Origin: Pseudorhizobium tarimense
GTDB taxonomy: Bacteria > Pseudomonadota > Alphaproteobacteria > Rhizobiales > Rhizobiaceae
Direction: 5' to 3'
NCBI RefSeq assembly: GCF_022968135.1
Contig: NZ_JALJRA010000004.1
Coordinates: 224,427-288,426, forward strand
Length of the DNA: 64,000 nucleotides
A program made the position numbers and the translations under genes. Shown piece after piece: positions 8,831 to 17,804 of the stretch. Under the pieces are notes generated by a model that was not told the origin of the DNA, searched no databases, and saw only the letters and a list, made by a program, of their open reading frames with translations. Each line of letters begins with the position of its first letter. Within the stretch, counting starts at the first letter, position 1.

Positions 8831-9460
8831 ATGAAGTCCCTGATGTCTTTGATCCTAGGTGTGGCGATGGCGGTGGTGCTGTTCGCAGGCGGCGTGGCCG
8901 CTGCATCCTGGGTTCTGCAGGAGCCAGCGCCGCACCAGTTTGCCCACCTTGACGAACGTCCGCTCTGGACCAGCCGACCCATTGTGATCGATCCGGAGGA
9001 GCAGCCGTTTGAACGTATTGCAGCAGCCCCCGTCCCGCCGGTTTTCCAAGCCATGGCCGTCGATGTTCCCGACGAGGAGCGCCCGCGGGTTCGAACGGCG
9101 GCGGCCGATATCGGAGAGCCTGGTCTTGATTTGACAACCACCGGCGCTGTCGGGAGCGATGCGATCATGAACCTCGCCGGCTCCCCGCACGCAGAATGGT
9201 GCGCCGACCGTTATCGCTCCTATCGCGTCGAGGACAACACCTATCAACCTTATGACGGACCGCGCCGCCAGTGCGACTCACCATACCTCATCCAGCAGGA
9301 GACGGTGGCCTACAGCTCCGAGATCGACAGCCCCCAAGTCGAGGCCGACAGCACCCATGTCTCCTGGTGCCTCGACCGCTACCGCTCCTACCGCCCCAGC
9401 GACAATACCTACCAGCCCTATAACGGCCCAAGGCGCGCTTGCGAATCGCCGTTTGGGTGA
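8831..9460 (+). CDS. BA14K-repeat membrane-anchored/secreted protein
   Basis: About 209 residues. An N-terminal hydrophobic segment ([19 protein letters not shown]) acts as signal or anchor, followed by a low-complexity linker and two copies of the BA14K-like motif W-C-x-D-R-Y-R-S-Y-R-x-x-D-N-T-Y-Q-P-Y. The family is named after a Brucella immunoreactive protein and is confined to Rhizobiales. Single-copy proteins are the norm; here the motif is duplicated about 60 residues apart. The start at 8831 has GGAG 7 bp upstream (8820-8823); in-frame starts at 8789, 8816 and 8828 exist. Confidence 0.75.
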   Translation: MKSLMSLILGVAMAVVLFAGGVAAASWVLQEPAPHQFAHLDERPLWTSRPIVIDPEEQPFERIAAAPVPPVFQAMAVDVPDEERPRVRTAAADIGEPGLDLTTTGAVGSDAIMNLAGSPHAEWCADRYRSYRVEDNTYQPYDGPRRQCDSPYLIQQETVAYSSEIDSPQVEADSTHVSWCLDRYRSYRPSDNTYQPYNGPRRACESPFG

Positions 9461-9522
9461 GTGAAGATAGGCGGCAACTGGCTCTGAGGAGCAAAAACGG
9501 GCAAATAAGGCTTCAAGGGAAA

Positions 9523-9641
9523 TGGTGGGGCCGGAGGCCCTGCGCAATCCAAGGGAAATCAGCAACTCAACCCGGGTGGGGCGAATAGCCGACCTTGTAG
9601 ATATCAATGGCTTAGCAAAACTGCTGTCCCACTTTTTTTCC
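9523..9641 (+). repeat. Degenerate dispersed repeat, copy A
   Basis: About 120 bp that align, in the same orientation, with 56741-56857. The block from TAGATATCAATGGCTTAGCA to GTCCCACTTTTTT is nearly identical and the left part is about 75-80% alike by eye. It contains a GTGGGGC / GTCCCAC pair enclosing about 40 bases, then a T-run. The left end (TGGTGGGG..GGAGG) resembles the reversed 3' end of a tRNA gene as seen at integration sites. No gene is evident in 9461-9730 apart from this repeat. Confidence 0.6.
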
Positions 9642-9730
9642 GAACGCTTCCGGTCCTTCTGCTGCGGTCGTATCCCGCTTTGGGAGGCGCACATGAGCGG
9701 GGCGCGGCCGTTTCGGGATGTGAAGCTGCA

Positions 9731-10129
9731 ATGCTTCAGCAGCTGAGCTGCGACAAGGATTCGAGCGACAACGCGCGATCCGTCGCCCTCTATATCATCA
9801 CCACGCATTTGAACGGCCACACCGAAGAGGCGTGGCCGTCCTATCAGACGCTTGCGGACGCGACCGGCAAGAGCGTCAAGACCATTCAGCGCGCCATCCG
9901 TGAACTTGAAGTCAACGGATGGTTCGCGGAAATTGCGTCGGGCACAACAGGGAGTATCGTCCCTCAGCGGCGTCGATTCTACGGGCATCGGACGCCCGCG
10001 AAAAGACGGATTAAGTTGTCACCCTTTACCCCACCCAAGGCAGTCAAAATCGTCCGGCAAGGCGGTCAGATATGTCCGGTGAAGGTAGACAGATATGTCC
10101 ACCAAACCCAGAGAGAGAAAAATATGTAA
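9731..10129 (+). CDS. Helix-turn-helix protein of mobile-element type
   Basis: About 132 residues from the ATG at 9731. Residues 15-75 (SVALYIITTHLN ... AWPSYQTLADATGKSVKTIQRAIRELEVNGWF) form a helix-turn-helix of the replication-initiator/HTH_36 type. The C-terminus is basic and low in complexity, ending with a QICPVKVDRYVHQTQRE tail of the kind seen in plasmid or phage replication adaptor proteins. Such genes usually belong to mobile elements, and a degenerate dispersed repeat lies just upstream. It may be shortened at its N-terminus. Function beyond DNA binding is not known. Confidence 0.55.
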   Translation: MLQQLSCDKDSSDNARSVALYIITTHLNGHTEEAWPSYQTLADATGKSVKTIQRAIRELEVNGWFAEIASGTTGSIVPQRRRFYGHRTPAKRRIKLSPFTPPKAVKIVRQGGQICPVKVDRYVHQTQREKNM

Positions 10130-10139
10130 ACCTAACCCG

Positions 10140-10175
10140 GGCGAGGACGCCTCGCCGACGGCCGGCCGGTTTTTT
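10140..10175 (+). terminator. Possible terminator after the HTH gene
   Basis: GGCGAGG (10140-10146) pairs perfectly with CCTCGCC (10150-10156) around a 3-base loop. A GC-rich palindromic stretch and six T (10170-10175) follow. The T-run is displaced from the stem, so this is a probable rather than textbook terminator. Confidence 0.4.
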
Positions 10176-10278
10176 GTGGCAGATGCCGGTGGAGCATTAC
10201 GCCGGGGTCGGCCGCAGCAATCGCTGCATGAAGCAATTCGAATCAGTAGGTCCTTGGTCCGTTTCGCGCATGGACATC

Positions 10279-11352
10279 TCAGATGTTAGAGCCGCGGATT
10301 GCCTCGCAGATCGCGTCAGTAACCTCCTGCGTCGATGCAATCCCGCCTACGTCCGGCGTTAGGATGCCATCGCCACACACCTTCTCGACAGCGCGCATGA
10401 GACGGTCAGCTGCCGACTTCTCGCCCAGGTGTTCCAGCATCTGCGCCGCAGTCCAGAATGTGGCAACGGGATTTGCGATACCCTTCCCCGTTATGTCGAA
10501 AGCCGAACCATGGATCGGCTCGAACATCGAGGGATAGCGGCGCTCCGGGTCGATGTTGCCGGTGGGGGCGACTCCCAGGCTTCCGGCCAGCGCCCCTGCG
10601 AGATCGGACAGGATGTCCGCATGCAAGTTGGTGGCGACGATGGTGTCGAGGCTCTTTGGATTCTTGACCATCCTGACCGTCATGGCATCGACGAGCATCT
10701 TGTCCCAGGCGACATCGGGAAATTCTTTGGCAACCTCTGCCGCGATCTCATCCCACATGACCATGCCGTGACGCTGGGCGTTGGACTTCGTCACCACTGT
10801 CAGAAGCTTGCGTGGCCGGGCCTGGGCAAGGCTGAAGGCGTATCGCATGATGCGCGTCACACCTACGCGGGTGAAGATGGCCACTTCTGTGCCGACTTCC
10901 TCGGGCAAACCTTTATGGGCTCTGCCGCCGTGACCGGAATATTCTCCTTCCGAGTTTTCCCGCACAATCACCCAATCGAGATCGCCTGGCCCCACGCCCG
11001 CGAGCGGAGAACTGACACCCGGCAAGATCTTCGTGGGACGGACATTTGCATATTGATCGAACCCCTGGCAGATCGGCAGGCGCAGCCCCCACAGCGTGAG
11101 ATGGTCGGGGACGTCCGGCGCACCGACTGCACCGAAGAAGATCGCGTCGAATTCCAGAAGCTGCTCCAGGCCGTTATCTGGCATCAGAGACCCGGTCCTC
11201 TTGTACCGTTCGGAGCTCCAGTCGAACATCGTGACGGATAGCTCAAAACCGCCGTCGCGGCGGGACAGCTCCTCCAGCGCTTGAAGGCCGGCAGCGATAA
11301 CCTCCGGGCCGATGCCGTCAGCGGGTATCGCTGCGATCTTGTGTCGTCTCAT
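10279..11352 (-). CDS. Tartrate / D-malate dehydrogenase (IMDH-ICDH family)
   Basis: A 357-residue NAD-dependent beta-decarboxylating dehydrogenase. GDGIG-type N-terminus (IPADGIGPEV), the VIVRENSEGEYSG substrate loop, the KSNAQRHGMVMWD region and FEPIHGSAFDITGKGIANP near the C-terminus are diagnostic of the isopropylmalate/isocitrate/tartrate dehydrogenase family, closest to tartrate dehydrogenase/decarboxylase (TtuC/DmlA). It oxidises L-tartrate, meso-tartrate or D-malate. Start ATG 11352 is chosen for its GGAGAAG ribosome site; a longer frame to 11442 overlaps the upstream gene. Together with the next gene it forms a tandem pair of related enzymes. Confidence 0.82.
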   Translation of the reverse strand: MRRHKIAAIPADGIGPEVIAAGLQALEELSRRDGGFELSVTMFDWSSERYKRTGSLMPDNGLEQLLEFDAIFFGAVGAPDVPDHLTLWGLRLPICQGFDQYANVRPTKILPGVSSPLAGVGPGDLDWVIVRENSEGEYSGHGGRAHKGLPEEVGTEVAIFTRVGVTRIMRYAFSLAQARPRKLLTVVTKSNAQRHGMVMWDEIAAEVAKEFPDVAWDKMLVDAMTVRMVKNPKSLDTIVATNLHADILSDLAGALAGSLGVAPTGNIDPERRYPSMFEPIHGSAFDITGKGIANPVATFWTAAQMLEHLGEKSAADRLMRAVEKVCGDGILTPDVGGIASTQEVTDAICEAIRGSNI

Positions 11353-11410
11353 GTGCTTCTCCGTTGCATGAAGGCGGCATTCATTCTTTCCGCGCCCCGA
11401 ACCTGCAGCC

Positions 11411-12481
11411 TTATCCGAGAGCGTCGGCAATTGCTTTGCCACAGGCGACCGTGTCCGCCCGTCCGCCGAGATCGCGGGTGCGCAGGCGCGGCTCGGCCAG
11501 AACCCTTTCGATCGCCTCGACGATCCCGGCTGCGGCCTCCGGATGCCCTAGATGGTCCAGCATCATTGCTCCCGCCCAGATCTGGCCGACGGGATTGGCG
11601 ACCCCTTTGCCCGCGATATCGGGCGCAGATCCGTGGACAGGTTCGAAGAGCGAAGGGAAGCGGCGCTCCGGGTTGATGTTGGCCGAGGGAGCGATTCCGA
11701 TCGTGCCGGTGCAGGCCGGGCCAAGGTCAGAAAGAATGTCGCCGAACAGGTTTGAGGCAACGACGACGTCGAAGCGATCCGGGTGCAGGACAAAAAGCGC
11801 CGTCAGGATATCAATGTGATACTTGTCCACGCTGATGTCGGGGTAGTTCTTCGACATCTCCGCCACGCGCTCATCCCAATACGGCATTGAGATCGAAATA
11901 CCGTTCGACTTGGTGGCGGAGGTCAGTTTTCCGCCACGTTTGCGAGCAAGTTCGAAAGCATATCGCAAGATTCGATCGACGCCTGTCCGCGTCATTACCG
12001 TCTCTTGCAGGACGACCTCGCGATCCGTGCCGGGGAACATGATCCCGCCCACGGAAGAGTATTCGCCTTCCGTATTCTCCCGGACGATCATCATGTCGAT
12101 GTCACCCGTGTTGCGGCCGGCGAGTGGCGACTGGACCCCAGCCATCAGTCGCGCCGGGCGAAGGCTGACATACTGGTCGAACTCACGACGGAACTGGATG
12201 AGCGACCCCCAAAGGGAGATGTGATCCGGCACTGATGCCGGCCAGCCGACCGCACCAAAAAAGATCGCATCATGTCCGCCCACCTGAGCCTTCCAGTCGT
12301 CAGGCATCATCTTCTCGTGCCTGGCGTAGTAATCGCAGGAGGCGAAATCAAACTCGTCGAAGGCAAAGTTCAAGCCGTATCTGCTGGCTGCTGCCTGCAG
12401 TACGCGCAGCCCCTCAGGCACGACCTCTTTGCCTATTCCATCGCCGGGAATGACGGCGATCTTCATGTGATTACTGGTCAT
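11411..12481 (-). CDS. Tartrate dehydrogenase (second paralog)
   Basis: A 356-residue enzyme of the same family as its downstream neighbour. IPGDGIGKEVVPEG, MMIVRENTEGEYSSVGG, KSNGISISMPYWDE and FEPVHGSAPDIAGKGVANPVG are present. The EFDFASCDYY and DDWKAQVGGHDAIFFGAVGWP regions follow classical TtuC-type tartrate dehydrogenases. It sits between the transporter genes and the other dehydrogenase, so imported tartrate is probably the substrate. Start ATG 12481; an internal start at Met6 is possible. Confidence 0.82.
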   Translation of the reverse strand: MTSNHMKIAVIPGDGIGKEVVPEGLRVLQAAASRYGLNFAFDEFDFASCDYYARHEKMMPDDWKAQVGGHDAIFFGAVGWPASVPDHISLWGSLIQFRREFDQYVSLRPARLMAGVQSPLAGRNTGDIDMMIVRENTEGEYSSVGGIMFPGTDREVVLQETVMTRTGVDRILRYAFELARKRGGKLTSATKSNGISISMPYWDERVAEMSKNYPDISVDKYHIDILTALFVLHPDRFDVVVASNLFGDILSDLGPACTGTIGIAPSANINPERRFPSLFEPVHGSAPDIAGKGVANPVGQIWAGAMMLDHLGHPEAAAGIVEAIERVLAEPRLRTRDLGGRADTVACGKAIADALG

Positions 12482-12542
12482 CTGTCTCTCTTGTCTCTTT
12501 GCAACCTGAAGGGCGGGTTCAATCTCAAAGGGCGGTCACCGA

Positions 12543-14564
12543 TCAGAACAGGAAGCCTGAAGGCACTCGCAGCAGCAGCACCTGGGACATCAGCAGCCAG
12601 AAGACGATCACCGTCGCGACGGCGGCAGCAGTCCGGCGAAGCCAGACGGCCGCCGTCTGGCGTTCGTATTCCGCAAGGAACATCATCGCGACGAATGCGA
12701 TCAGCGAACTGGTCGCAAACCCCAGCAACGGGATCGCGAAAACCCACAGTCCGAAGATGACCGCCAGTACGATGCGCCTGCGGGAGGCCGCGTCGGTCTC
12801 CGGCTTGGGTGGCCGGACACCACGACCGAGGAAGGAACGGGCAAGCAAGGTCAGGGACAGGCCGATCAGCAGGATCGAAATTGCTCTTGGGAAAACGGAG
12901 CCCATCATGCTCATCCGGCTCGTGTCGAATAGAGCCAAGCCGCCAACGACAATGAAGATCACGGCGAGGGTCATTCCGCCGATATCACGGACTCTGGCCG
13001 CCGGTACCGGGTCTGCAGGGATATCTTCAGGATGTGCCTCGGCATCCAAGGCAATCTCGGTAAGAGGCTCCGAACGTCTCCGCTTGGCGCGCCACTCGGC
13101 ATAGAATGGGTAATAAAGCGCGATGACTGCGGCGGCGATGATAGCGATGCTGATAGGACGCCCGAAGTACATGCCAAGCAGGTTTCCAGTAGCATTGCCG
13201 ATCAGCCATGTCTGGACGAAACCCTGCTCTGCGATTTGCCCAAGAACCAGCCCGAGAACGATCGGAGACGGCTGGAATCCAAAACGATCCAGAATCCAGG
13301 CGATGACGCCGAGGACAAACATCATCTGGGCATCCTGGACATTCGAGTGGATCGCAAAGGACCCCACCACCGTTAGGAAGGCGATGGTTGGGACGAGCAA
13401 TGACTTCGGGAAGGTGATGATCGAGCGATAAGCATAACGGCCGATCAAAAGGCCAGCCGGCAACATCAGCAGCGTTGCTAGTAAAAGCCCGTAAATGAAG
13501 GTGTAGACAATGTCGGCCTCAGAATTGAAAAGCTGGGGGCCGATCTTCATACCCTGCACCAACAAGGCGCCGAGAATGATTGCATCGGGCGGCGTACCTG
13601 GGATCCCCAGAACAAGTGTCGGTATGAAGCCGCCACCCACTGTGGCGTTATTCGCCGCCTCGGTGGCGATGACACCATCCGGCTCGCCCTTGCCGAAATT
13701 CGCGGCGTTTGGAGAAGCCCTCCGTGCCTCGGTATAACTGACGAGACCGGCGATCGAACCACCGGCCCCTGGCAGAATGCCGATGACGGTACCGATGACC
13801 GATGAACGAATGACGTTGAACTTCGACGCCCAGGCAATCCGCATCGCCTCGAGCAGGCGGTAGCCCTTGTCGTCGGAGGCGAAGCCCAGATGACCTCTGT
13901 TCGTTGCAACAAGGTCAAGGATGACTGGGACGCAGTAGAGACCGATCAGTGCGGAAACCACATCGATGCCGCCAAGAAAAACGGGCATGCCGGCTGTCAG
14001 CCGAACGTCGCCGCCGACGACCGCGACACCCACCATAGACAGGAGAAGGCCCAGGCACGCGCCAATCAAACCCTTTAGCGTATTTCCTACCGAAAGTGCT
14101 GCAATCAGTGTGAGACCGAAGATTGCGAGCCAAAAATATTCCGCGGGTCCAAAGGCCAGCGCCACCCGTGCGAGTGGCGGCGCAAGGAACAGGAGAGCGA
14201 GCGCTCCCACCAAGCCCCCCACCACCGATGCCAGTGTTGCCAATGTCACGGCGAGGCCGCCATCACCACGCCGCGCCATAGGATAGCCGTCGAACGTGGT
14301 GGCGATGGACGAAGGCGTTCCCGGCGTATTCACGAGGATTGCTGCGAACGCGCCGCCATAGATTGCGCCGGTATAGATCGCGCCGAGCGCGATCATGCCT
14401 GAGGCGGGGTCCATGGTGAAGGTGAATGGAACGAGAACTGCCACTGCCATGGTGGCTGACAAGCCCGGCAAGGCGCCGATGATTGTCCCGAGCACGACTC
14501 CTACCAGCGCAAGTGACAAGTTGAGCGGTGTCAGAGCGTGCAGAAAGTAGCCGAGCAGTTCCAT
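12543..14564 (-). CDS. Fused TctA-TctB tripartite tricarboxylate transporter membrane subunit
   Basis: A 673-residue membrane protein. Residues 1 to about 500 are a complete TctA large subunit (GTIIGALPGLSATMAVAVLVPFTF; GEPDGVIATEAANNATVGGGFIPTLVLGIPG). After a charged linker, residues about 525-670 form the four-helix TctB small subunit (IGGMTLAVIFIVVGGLALFD ... FPRAISILLIGLSL). TctA and TctB are normally separate, as in the two other systems of this window. It imports a carboxylate with the binding protein encoded just upstream (13 bp gap); the neighbouring genes suggest tartrate. Confidence 0.85.
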   Translation of the reverse strand: MELLGYFLHALTPLNLSLALVGVVLGTIIGALPGLSATMAVAVLVPFTFTMDPASGMIALGAIYTGAIYGGAFAAILVNTPGTPSSIATTFDGYPMARRGDGGLAVTLATLASVVGGLVGALALLFLAPPLARVALAFGPAEYFWLAIFGLTLIAALSVGNTLKGLIGACLGLLLSMVGVAVVGGDVRLTAGMPVFLGGIDVVSALIGLYCVPVILDLVATNRGHLGFASDDKGYRLLEAMRIAWASKFNVIRSSVIGTVIGILPGAGGSIAGLVSYTEARRASPNAANFGKGEPDGVIATEAANNATVGGGFIPTLVLGIPGTPPDAIILGALLVQGMKIGPQLFNSEADIVYTFIYGLLLATLLMLPAGLLIGRYAYRSIITFPKSLLVPTIAFLTVVGSFAIHSNVQDAQMMFVLGVIAWILDRFGFQPSPIVLGLVLGQIAEQGFVQTWLIGNATGNLLGMYFGRPISIAIIAAAVIALYYPFYAEWRAKRRRSEPLTEIALDAEAHPEDIPADPVPAARVRDIGGMTLAVIFIVVGGLALFDTSRMSMMGSVFPRAISILLIGLSLTLLARSFLGRGVRPPKPETDAASRRRIVLAVIFGLWVFAIPLLGFATSSLIAFVAMMFLAEYERQTAAVWLRRTAAAVATVIVFWLLMSQVLLLRVPSGFLF

Positions 14565-14577
14565 TCACCTGCTCCCC

Positions 14578-15540
14578 TTACTGACCGATGCCCAGTGCCT
14601 TGGCACCCTCAGAGTATTCCGTCTTCATCTTCGAAACGAAGTCGGGCATCTTGTCATAGGTGATGTCGGTCAGGACAAATCCGCCATCCTCCATCTTTTT
14701 CACGAAGTCAGGATCCGCATTGATTGCGGCGACGATGTCGGAGATCTTCTTGCGAATATCTTCCGGGGTCGATGCGGGCACGGCAACACCGCGGTAAGCA
14801 CCTCCGACGATATCAAAGCCCAGTTCCTTGAAGGTAGGCACGTCCGGGAAGGCCGGCATACGCTCTTCGGAAGCGACAGCCAGCATGCGCAGCGCGTCAC
14901 CCTGGTTCATGGCGGACGTCACATAGTTGAACCCTGCGAGCGTCTGGTTGCCGAGAACGGCGGTCACAGACGGTCCAGTTCCGGAGAAGGGAACATAGGT
15001 CGTCTTGACGCCGGCAGCCTCGTCAAACTGGAGTTGTCCAAGATTGTTGGCTGACTTCGAACCCGAACCAGCGAAGGTCACCATGCCGGGGTTCGACTTC
15101 GCGTAGTCGATCAACTCCTGCAGCGTACTGAACTGGCTGTCGGCCGGAACGAAGACCGCGTTCGGCGTGTAGTGGAAATAGTGAACCGGTGTCAGTTCAT
15201 CGGTCTTGTAGCCGACATCTCCCTCCAGTGGCTGCAGAATGGTGTGCGGCAGGTTGATACCCATGATGGTGTAGCCATCGCCGGCAATGTCGTTGAGCTT
15301 TGACCATGCCTGGGCGCCACCGGCACCGGCCTGGTATTGGATGACGACATCCTGACCTGCATGCTCCTTCCATTCAGCCTGCTGAAAGCGCGCCGAGATG
15401 TCGGATTCGCCGCCAGCGTCGAAGGGAATGATGTAGGTCATCGGCTTAGTGGGGAAATCTGACGCCGACTGGGCGACGGCCGGCATTACCGCCAGGAGCG
15501 ACAGGCCAACTGTGGCCGCGAAAATGGTCTTGATCTTCAT
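14578..15540 (-). CDS. TctC-family periplasmic carboxylate-binding protein
   Basis: A 320-residue Bug/TctC-type binding protein. A signal peptide (TIFAATVGLSLLAVMPAVAQ) is followed by FPTKPMTYIIPFDAGGESDISAR, the phosphate-loop-like segment that binds carboxylate in this family. The ATG at 15540 has GGAGGAA before it; the longer open frame upstream lacks a signal peptide. First gene of the leftward tartrate operon and divergent from a LysR regulator. Confidence 0.85.
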   Translation of the reverse strand: MKIKTIFAATVGLSLLAVMPAVAQSASDFPTKPMTYIIPFDAGGESDISARFQQAEWKEHAGQDVVIQYQAGAGGAQAWSKLNDIAGDGYTIMGINLPHTILQPLEGDVGYKTDELTPVHYFHYTPNAVFVPADSQFSTLQELIDYAKSNPGMVTFAGSGSKSANNLGQLQFDEAAGVKTTYVPFSGTGPSVTAVLGNQTLAGFNYVTSAMNQGDALRMLAVASEERMPAFPDVPTFKELGFDIVGGAYRGVAVPASTPEDIRKKISDIVAAINADPDFVKKMEDGGFVLTDITYDKMPDFVSKMKTEYSEGAKALGIGQ

Positions 15541-15772
15541 CTTGGTTCCTCCCTGATGAACTTCTGCCCGAGCGGGGCTCGACACGCACCTGTTGAAGAA
15601 ACAGCGCGACGTTCGACCGAACGCCGGATGCACAAGCTCCTCCAGCCTGAGCAACCTCTCCCACGGCCACTCAGCAGCCTTGCTGTGCGAGCAAAGACAT
15701 CGGTACCATAGAGGCCGCAGGAAACGCTGGGAATTTCCGCAAATTCATTTCATTATTGATTTTTGGGAATAA
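15541..15772. promoter_or_regulatory. Divergent promoter between tctC and a LysR regulator
   Basis: A 232-bp gap with a short AT-rich tract (AAATTCATTTCATTATTGATTTTT, near 15739-15762) close to the LysR start. A LysR-type T-N11-A site is expected here by family rule, but I cannot single one out with confidence. Confidence 0.4.
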
Positions 15773-16687
15773 GTGAGTGAGCCGACAATGAACGGTGAAA
15801 CTGACATGCGCTTCTTCACCGTCATTGCGCAGCGCAGCAGTCTGTCGGAGGCGGCGCTTGAGCTTGGGCTTACCGCTTCGGCAGTCAGTCGGCGTCTTGC
15901 CAGGATGGAAGATCGTCTCGGCGTTCGTCTGGTCAATCGAACCACACGACGAGTCAGCCTCACAAGCGAAGGGGAGGCCTATCTCGCAGCCTCAATGGAC
16001 ATCATCAACCGCATTGCAGCTGCCGAGGAGGCAATCGTCTCTGCTCGCGGAGAACCCCAAGGCCTGTTGCGGATCAACGCGACCTTCCAGTTCGGGCGCG
16101 AGCATGTGGCACCGGCTGTGTCTGCATTCGTTCACAGACATCCGGGAGTGGAAGCTCAGCTCGTTCTTACGGACGCGCCACTCAACATCATGGAAGAAGG
16201 TTTCCATCTTCAGATCCGCTTCGGGGAGCCTACGGCTACGCGCCAGGTGATGGGACTCCTCTTGCGCAACCGCCGGGTTCTGGTGGCTTCTCCCGAATAT
16301 CTGCGTCGGCACGGAACGCCGAAGCGGCTATCGGAGCTCACGCAGCACTCATGCATTGTCCTCAGGCAGGAACATGCTGCGTACGACGTCTGGCGGTTCG
16401 GCACCGAAGACAGTGTCCGGGTTGCCGGCGGATTGTCCACCAACGACGGTGAAATAGCTGTCTCCTGGGTCTTGAACGGCCATGGCATAATGCTCCGATC
16501 TGAATGGGACGTGGCTTCCCACGTCCGCGCCGGTCGACTGGTTGTCGTTCTTCCGCGCTACTACATGAGAGCTGACGTCATGGCCGTCTATCCGGAGCGG
16601 CTTAATCTATCAGCCAAGGTGAGATTGTTCGTCGAGCTGCTGCGCGAGCGCATCAAGGAGCGGACACCGGACCTGCAACTGAACTGA
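15773..16687 (+). CDS. LysR-family transcriptional regulator (divergent from tartrate operon)
   Basis: A 304-residue LysR regulator: an N-terminal winged helix-turn-helix (SLSEAALELGLTASAVSRRLARMEDRLGVRLVNRTTRRVSLTSEG, residues about 18-62) and a C-terminal co-inducer domain. The divergent position to tctC-tctAB-dehydrogenases makes it the likely activator of that operon. The frame opens with GTG at 15773; GTG 15779-type and ATG 15788 starts are also possible. Its end overlaps the converging LysR gene. Confidence 0.85.
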   Translation: MSEPTMNGETDMRFFTVIAQRSSLSEAALELGLTASAVSRRLARMEDRLGVRLVNRTTRRVSLTSEGEAYLAASMDIINRIAAAEEAIVSARGEPQGLLRINATFQFGREHVAPAVSAFVHRHPGVEAQLVLTDAPLNIMEEGFHLQIRFGEPTATRQVMGLLLRNRRVLVASPEYLRRHGTPKRLSELTQHSCIVLRQEHAAYDVWRFGTEDSVRVAGGLSTNDGEIAVSWVLNGHGIMLRSEWDVASHVRAGRLVVVLPRYYMRADVMAVYPERLNLSAKVRLFVELLRERIKERTPDLQLN

Positions 16688-17597
16688 CCTGCCCCAGCGA
16701 CTGATTGCGCGCCAACTGCCAGAACCGCTCCGCCATATCGGGCAGCGGCCGCACAGTACGGAATAGAGCCACCTGGACAGGTACCGCCCAATCCATAGGG
16801 CCGGCAATGGCGAGGCCACCACCGGGGGAAAGCTCGTCGGCAGCGAGGCTCTCCGGGATCCATGCAACACCTTTGCCTTCAAGTGCGAGTGCCATGAGCA
16901 CCATCGCAAGGTGAGAGCTGAAGACGTTGTGCAGATGCAGTTCCTCAGTTCGCTGAGAGAGTGCGGACACGAGGATCCGGCCCATGCCGGATGTCCCCTC
17001 GAACATCAACCAAGGAACCGGCCGTGCGGGCGAGCCCGGCAACCTGTAGATCGCTTGTCCTTCGTTATCGCGACGGCTGACAGGGACGAGCCGTTCATGC
17101 GAGAGAGTCAACATCGGGAACTCCCTTTCTGACAGGCGCGTCGCGGTGCCGGGATGGTGGTGGCACAGCAGGAAATGGGCCTCACCCGCGAGCATGAGCC
17201 GTTCGCACTCGTTCATGTTGTCGGAGAGGAGCCTGATCGGCATTGTCGACGCCAGGGATCCAAGCCCCTGCACCCATCCCGGAAAGAACGTATAGGAGAG
17301 CGCGTGGGTGGAGGCGACGGTCAACGTTGCCGTTGAGCTTCGCAATTGCTGCAGCTCGTGCTTCGACCTTTCCAGCCGACGGATGACATCATCGGCGGCT
17401 TCAACCATGACCTTCCCAGCCTCGGTCAGCGCCAGTCGATGACTGCTGCGGTCGATCAAGGTCGAGCCGCACCATGCCTCCAGCGACTTGATCCGTCTAC
17501 CGAAGGCTGGTTGGGTAATATTCCTGATCTCGGCCGCGCGGGAGAAGTTGAGCGTCTTCGCCAAGACCTGAAGGTCCAATAACCACGCCGTGTCCAT
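16653..17597 (-). CDS. LysR-family transcriptional regulator (divergent from D-tartrate dehydratase)
   Basis: A 314-residue LysR protein. The DNA-binding part reads LLDLQVLAKTLNFSRAAEIRNITQPAFGRRIKSLEAWCGSTLIDRSSHRLALTEAG, and the effector domain follows. It is transcribed away from the D-tartrate dehydratase gene across a 207-bp gap and converges with the other LysR gene, with which it overlaps by 35 bp. It probably controls the dehydratase. The recognition helix and effector domain differ clearly from the neighbouring LysR, so the two likely sense different signals. Confidence 0.85.
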   Translation of the reverse strand: MDTAWLLDLQVLAKTLNFSRAAEIRNITQPAFGRRIKSLEAWCGSTLIDRSSHRLALTEAGKVMVEAADDVIRRLERSKHELQQLRSSTATLTVASTHALSYTFFPGWVQGLGSLASTMPIRLLSDNMNECERLMLAGEAHFLLCHHHPGTATRLSEREFPMLTLSHERLVPVSRRDNEGQAIYRLPGSPARPVPWLMFEGTSGMGRILVSALSQRTEELHLHNVFSSHLAMVLMALALEGKGVAWIPESLAADELSPGGGLAIAGPMDWAVPVQVALFRTVRPLPDMAERFWQLARNQSLGQVSSVAGPVSAP

Positions 17598-17804
17598 GTC
17601 CCCTCCGCCAGTGCATGATCGGCATCACGTATAGCATGGCGCGCGCCAGTACGGCATATAATCAAAAGCTCCCCGTGAACTACTCGCAATGCCGAATTGG
17701 CACCGAACTGTTGAGGATCAGCATTGGCCTTCTGTCGGTGCCGCACGTACCATCAGGGTCTGCCCGAAAGAACCGGCACGACCGACGCGAAGGAACAGCA
17801 TCCC

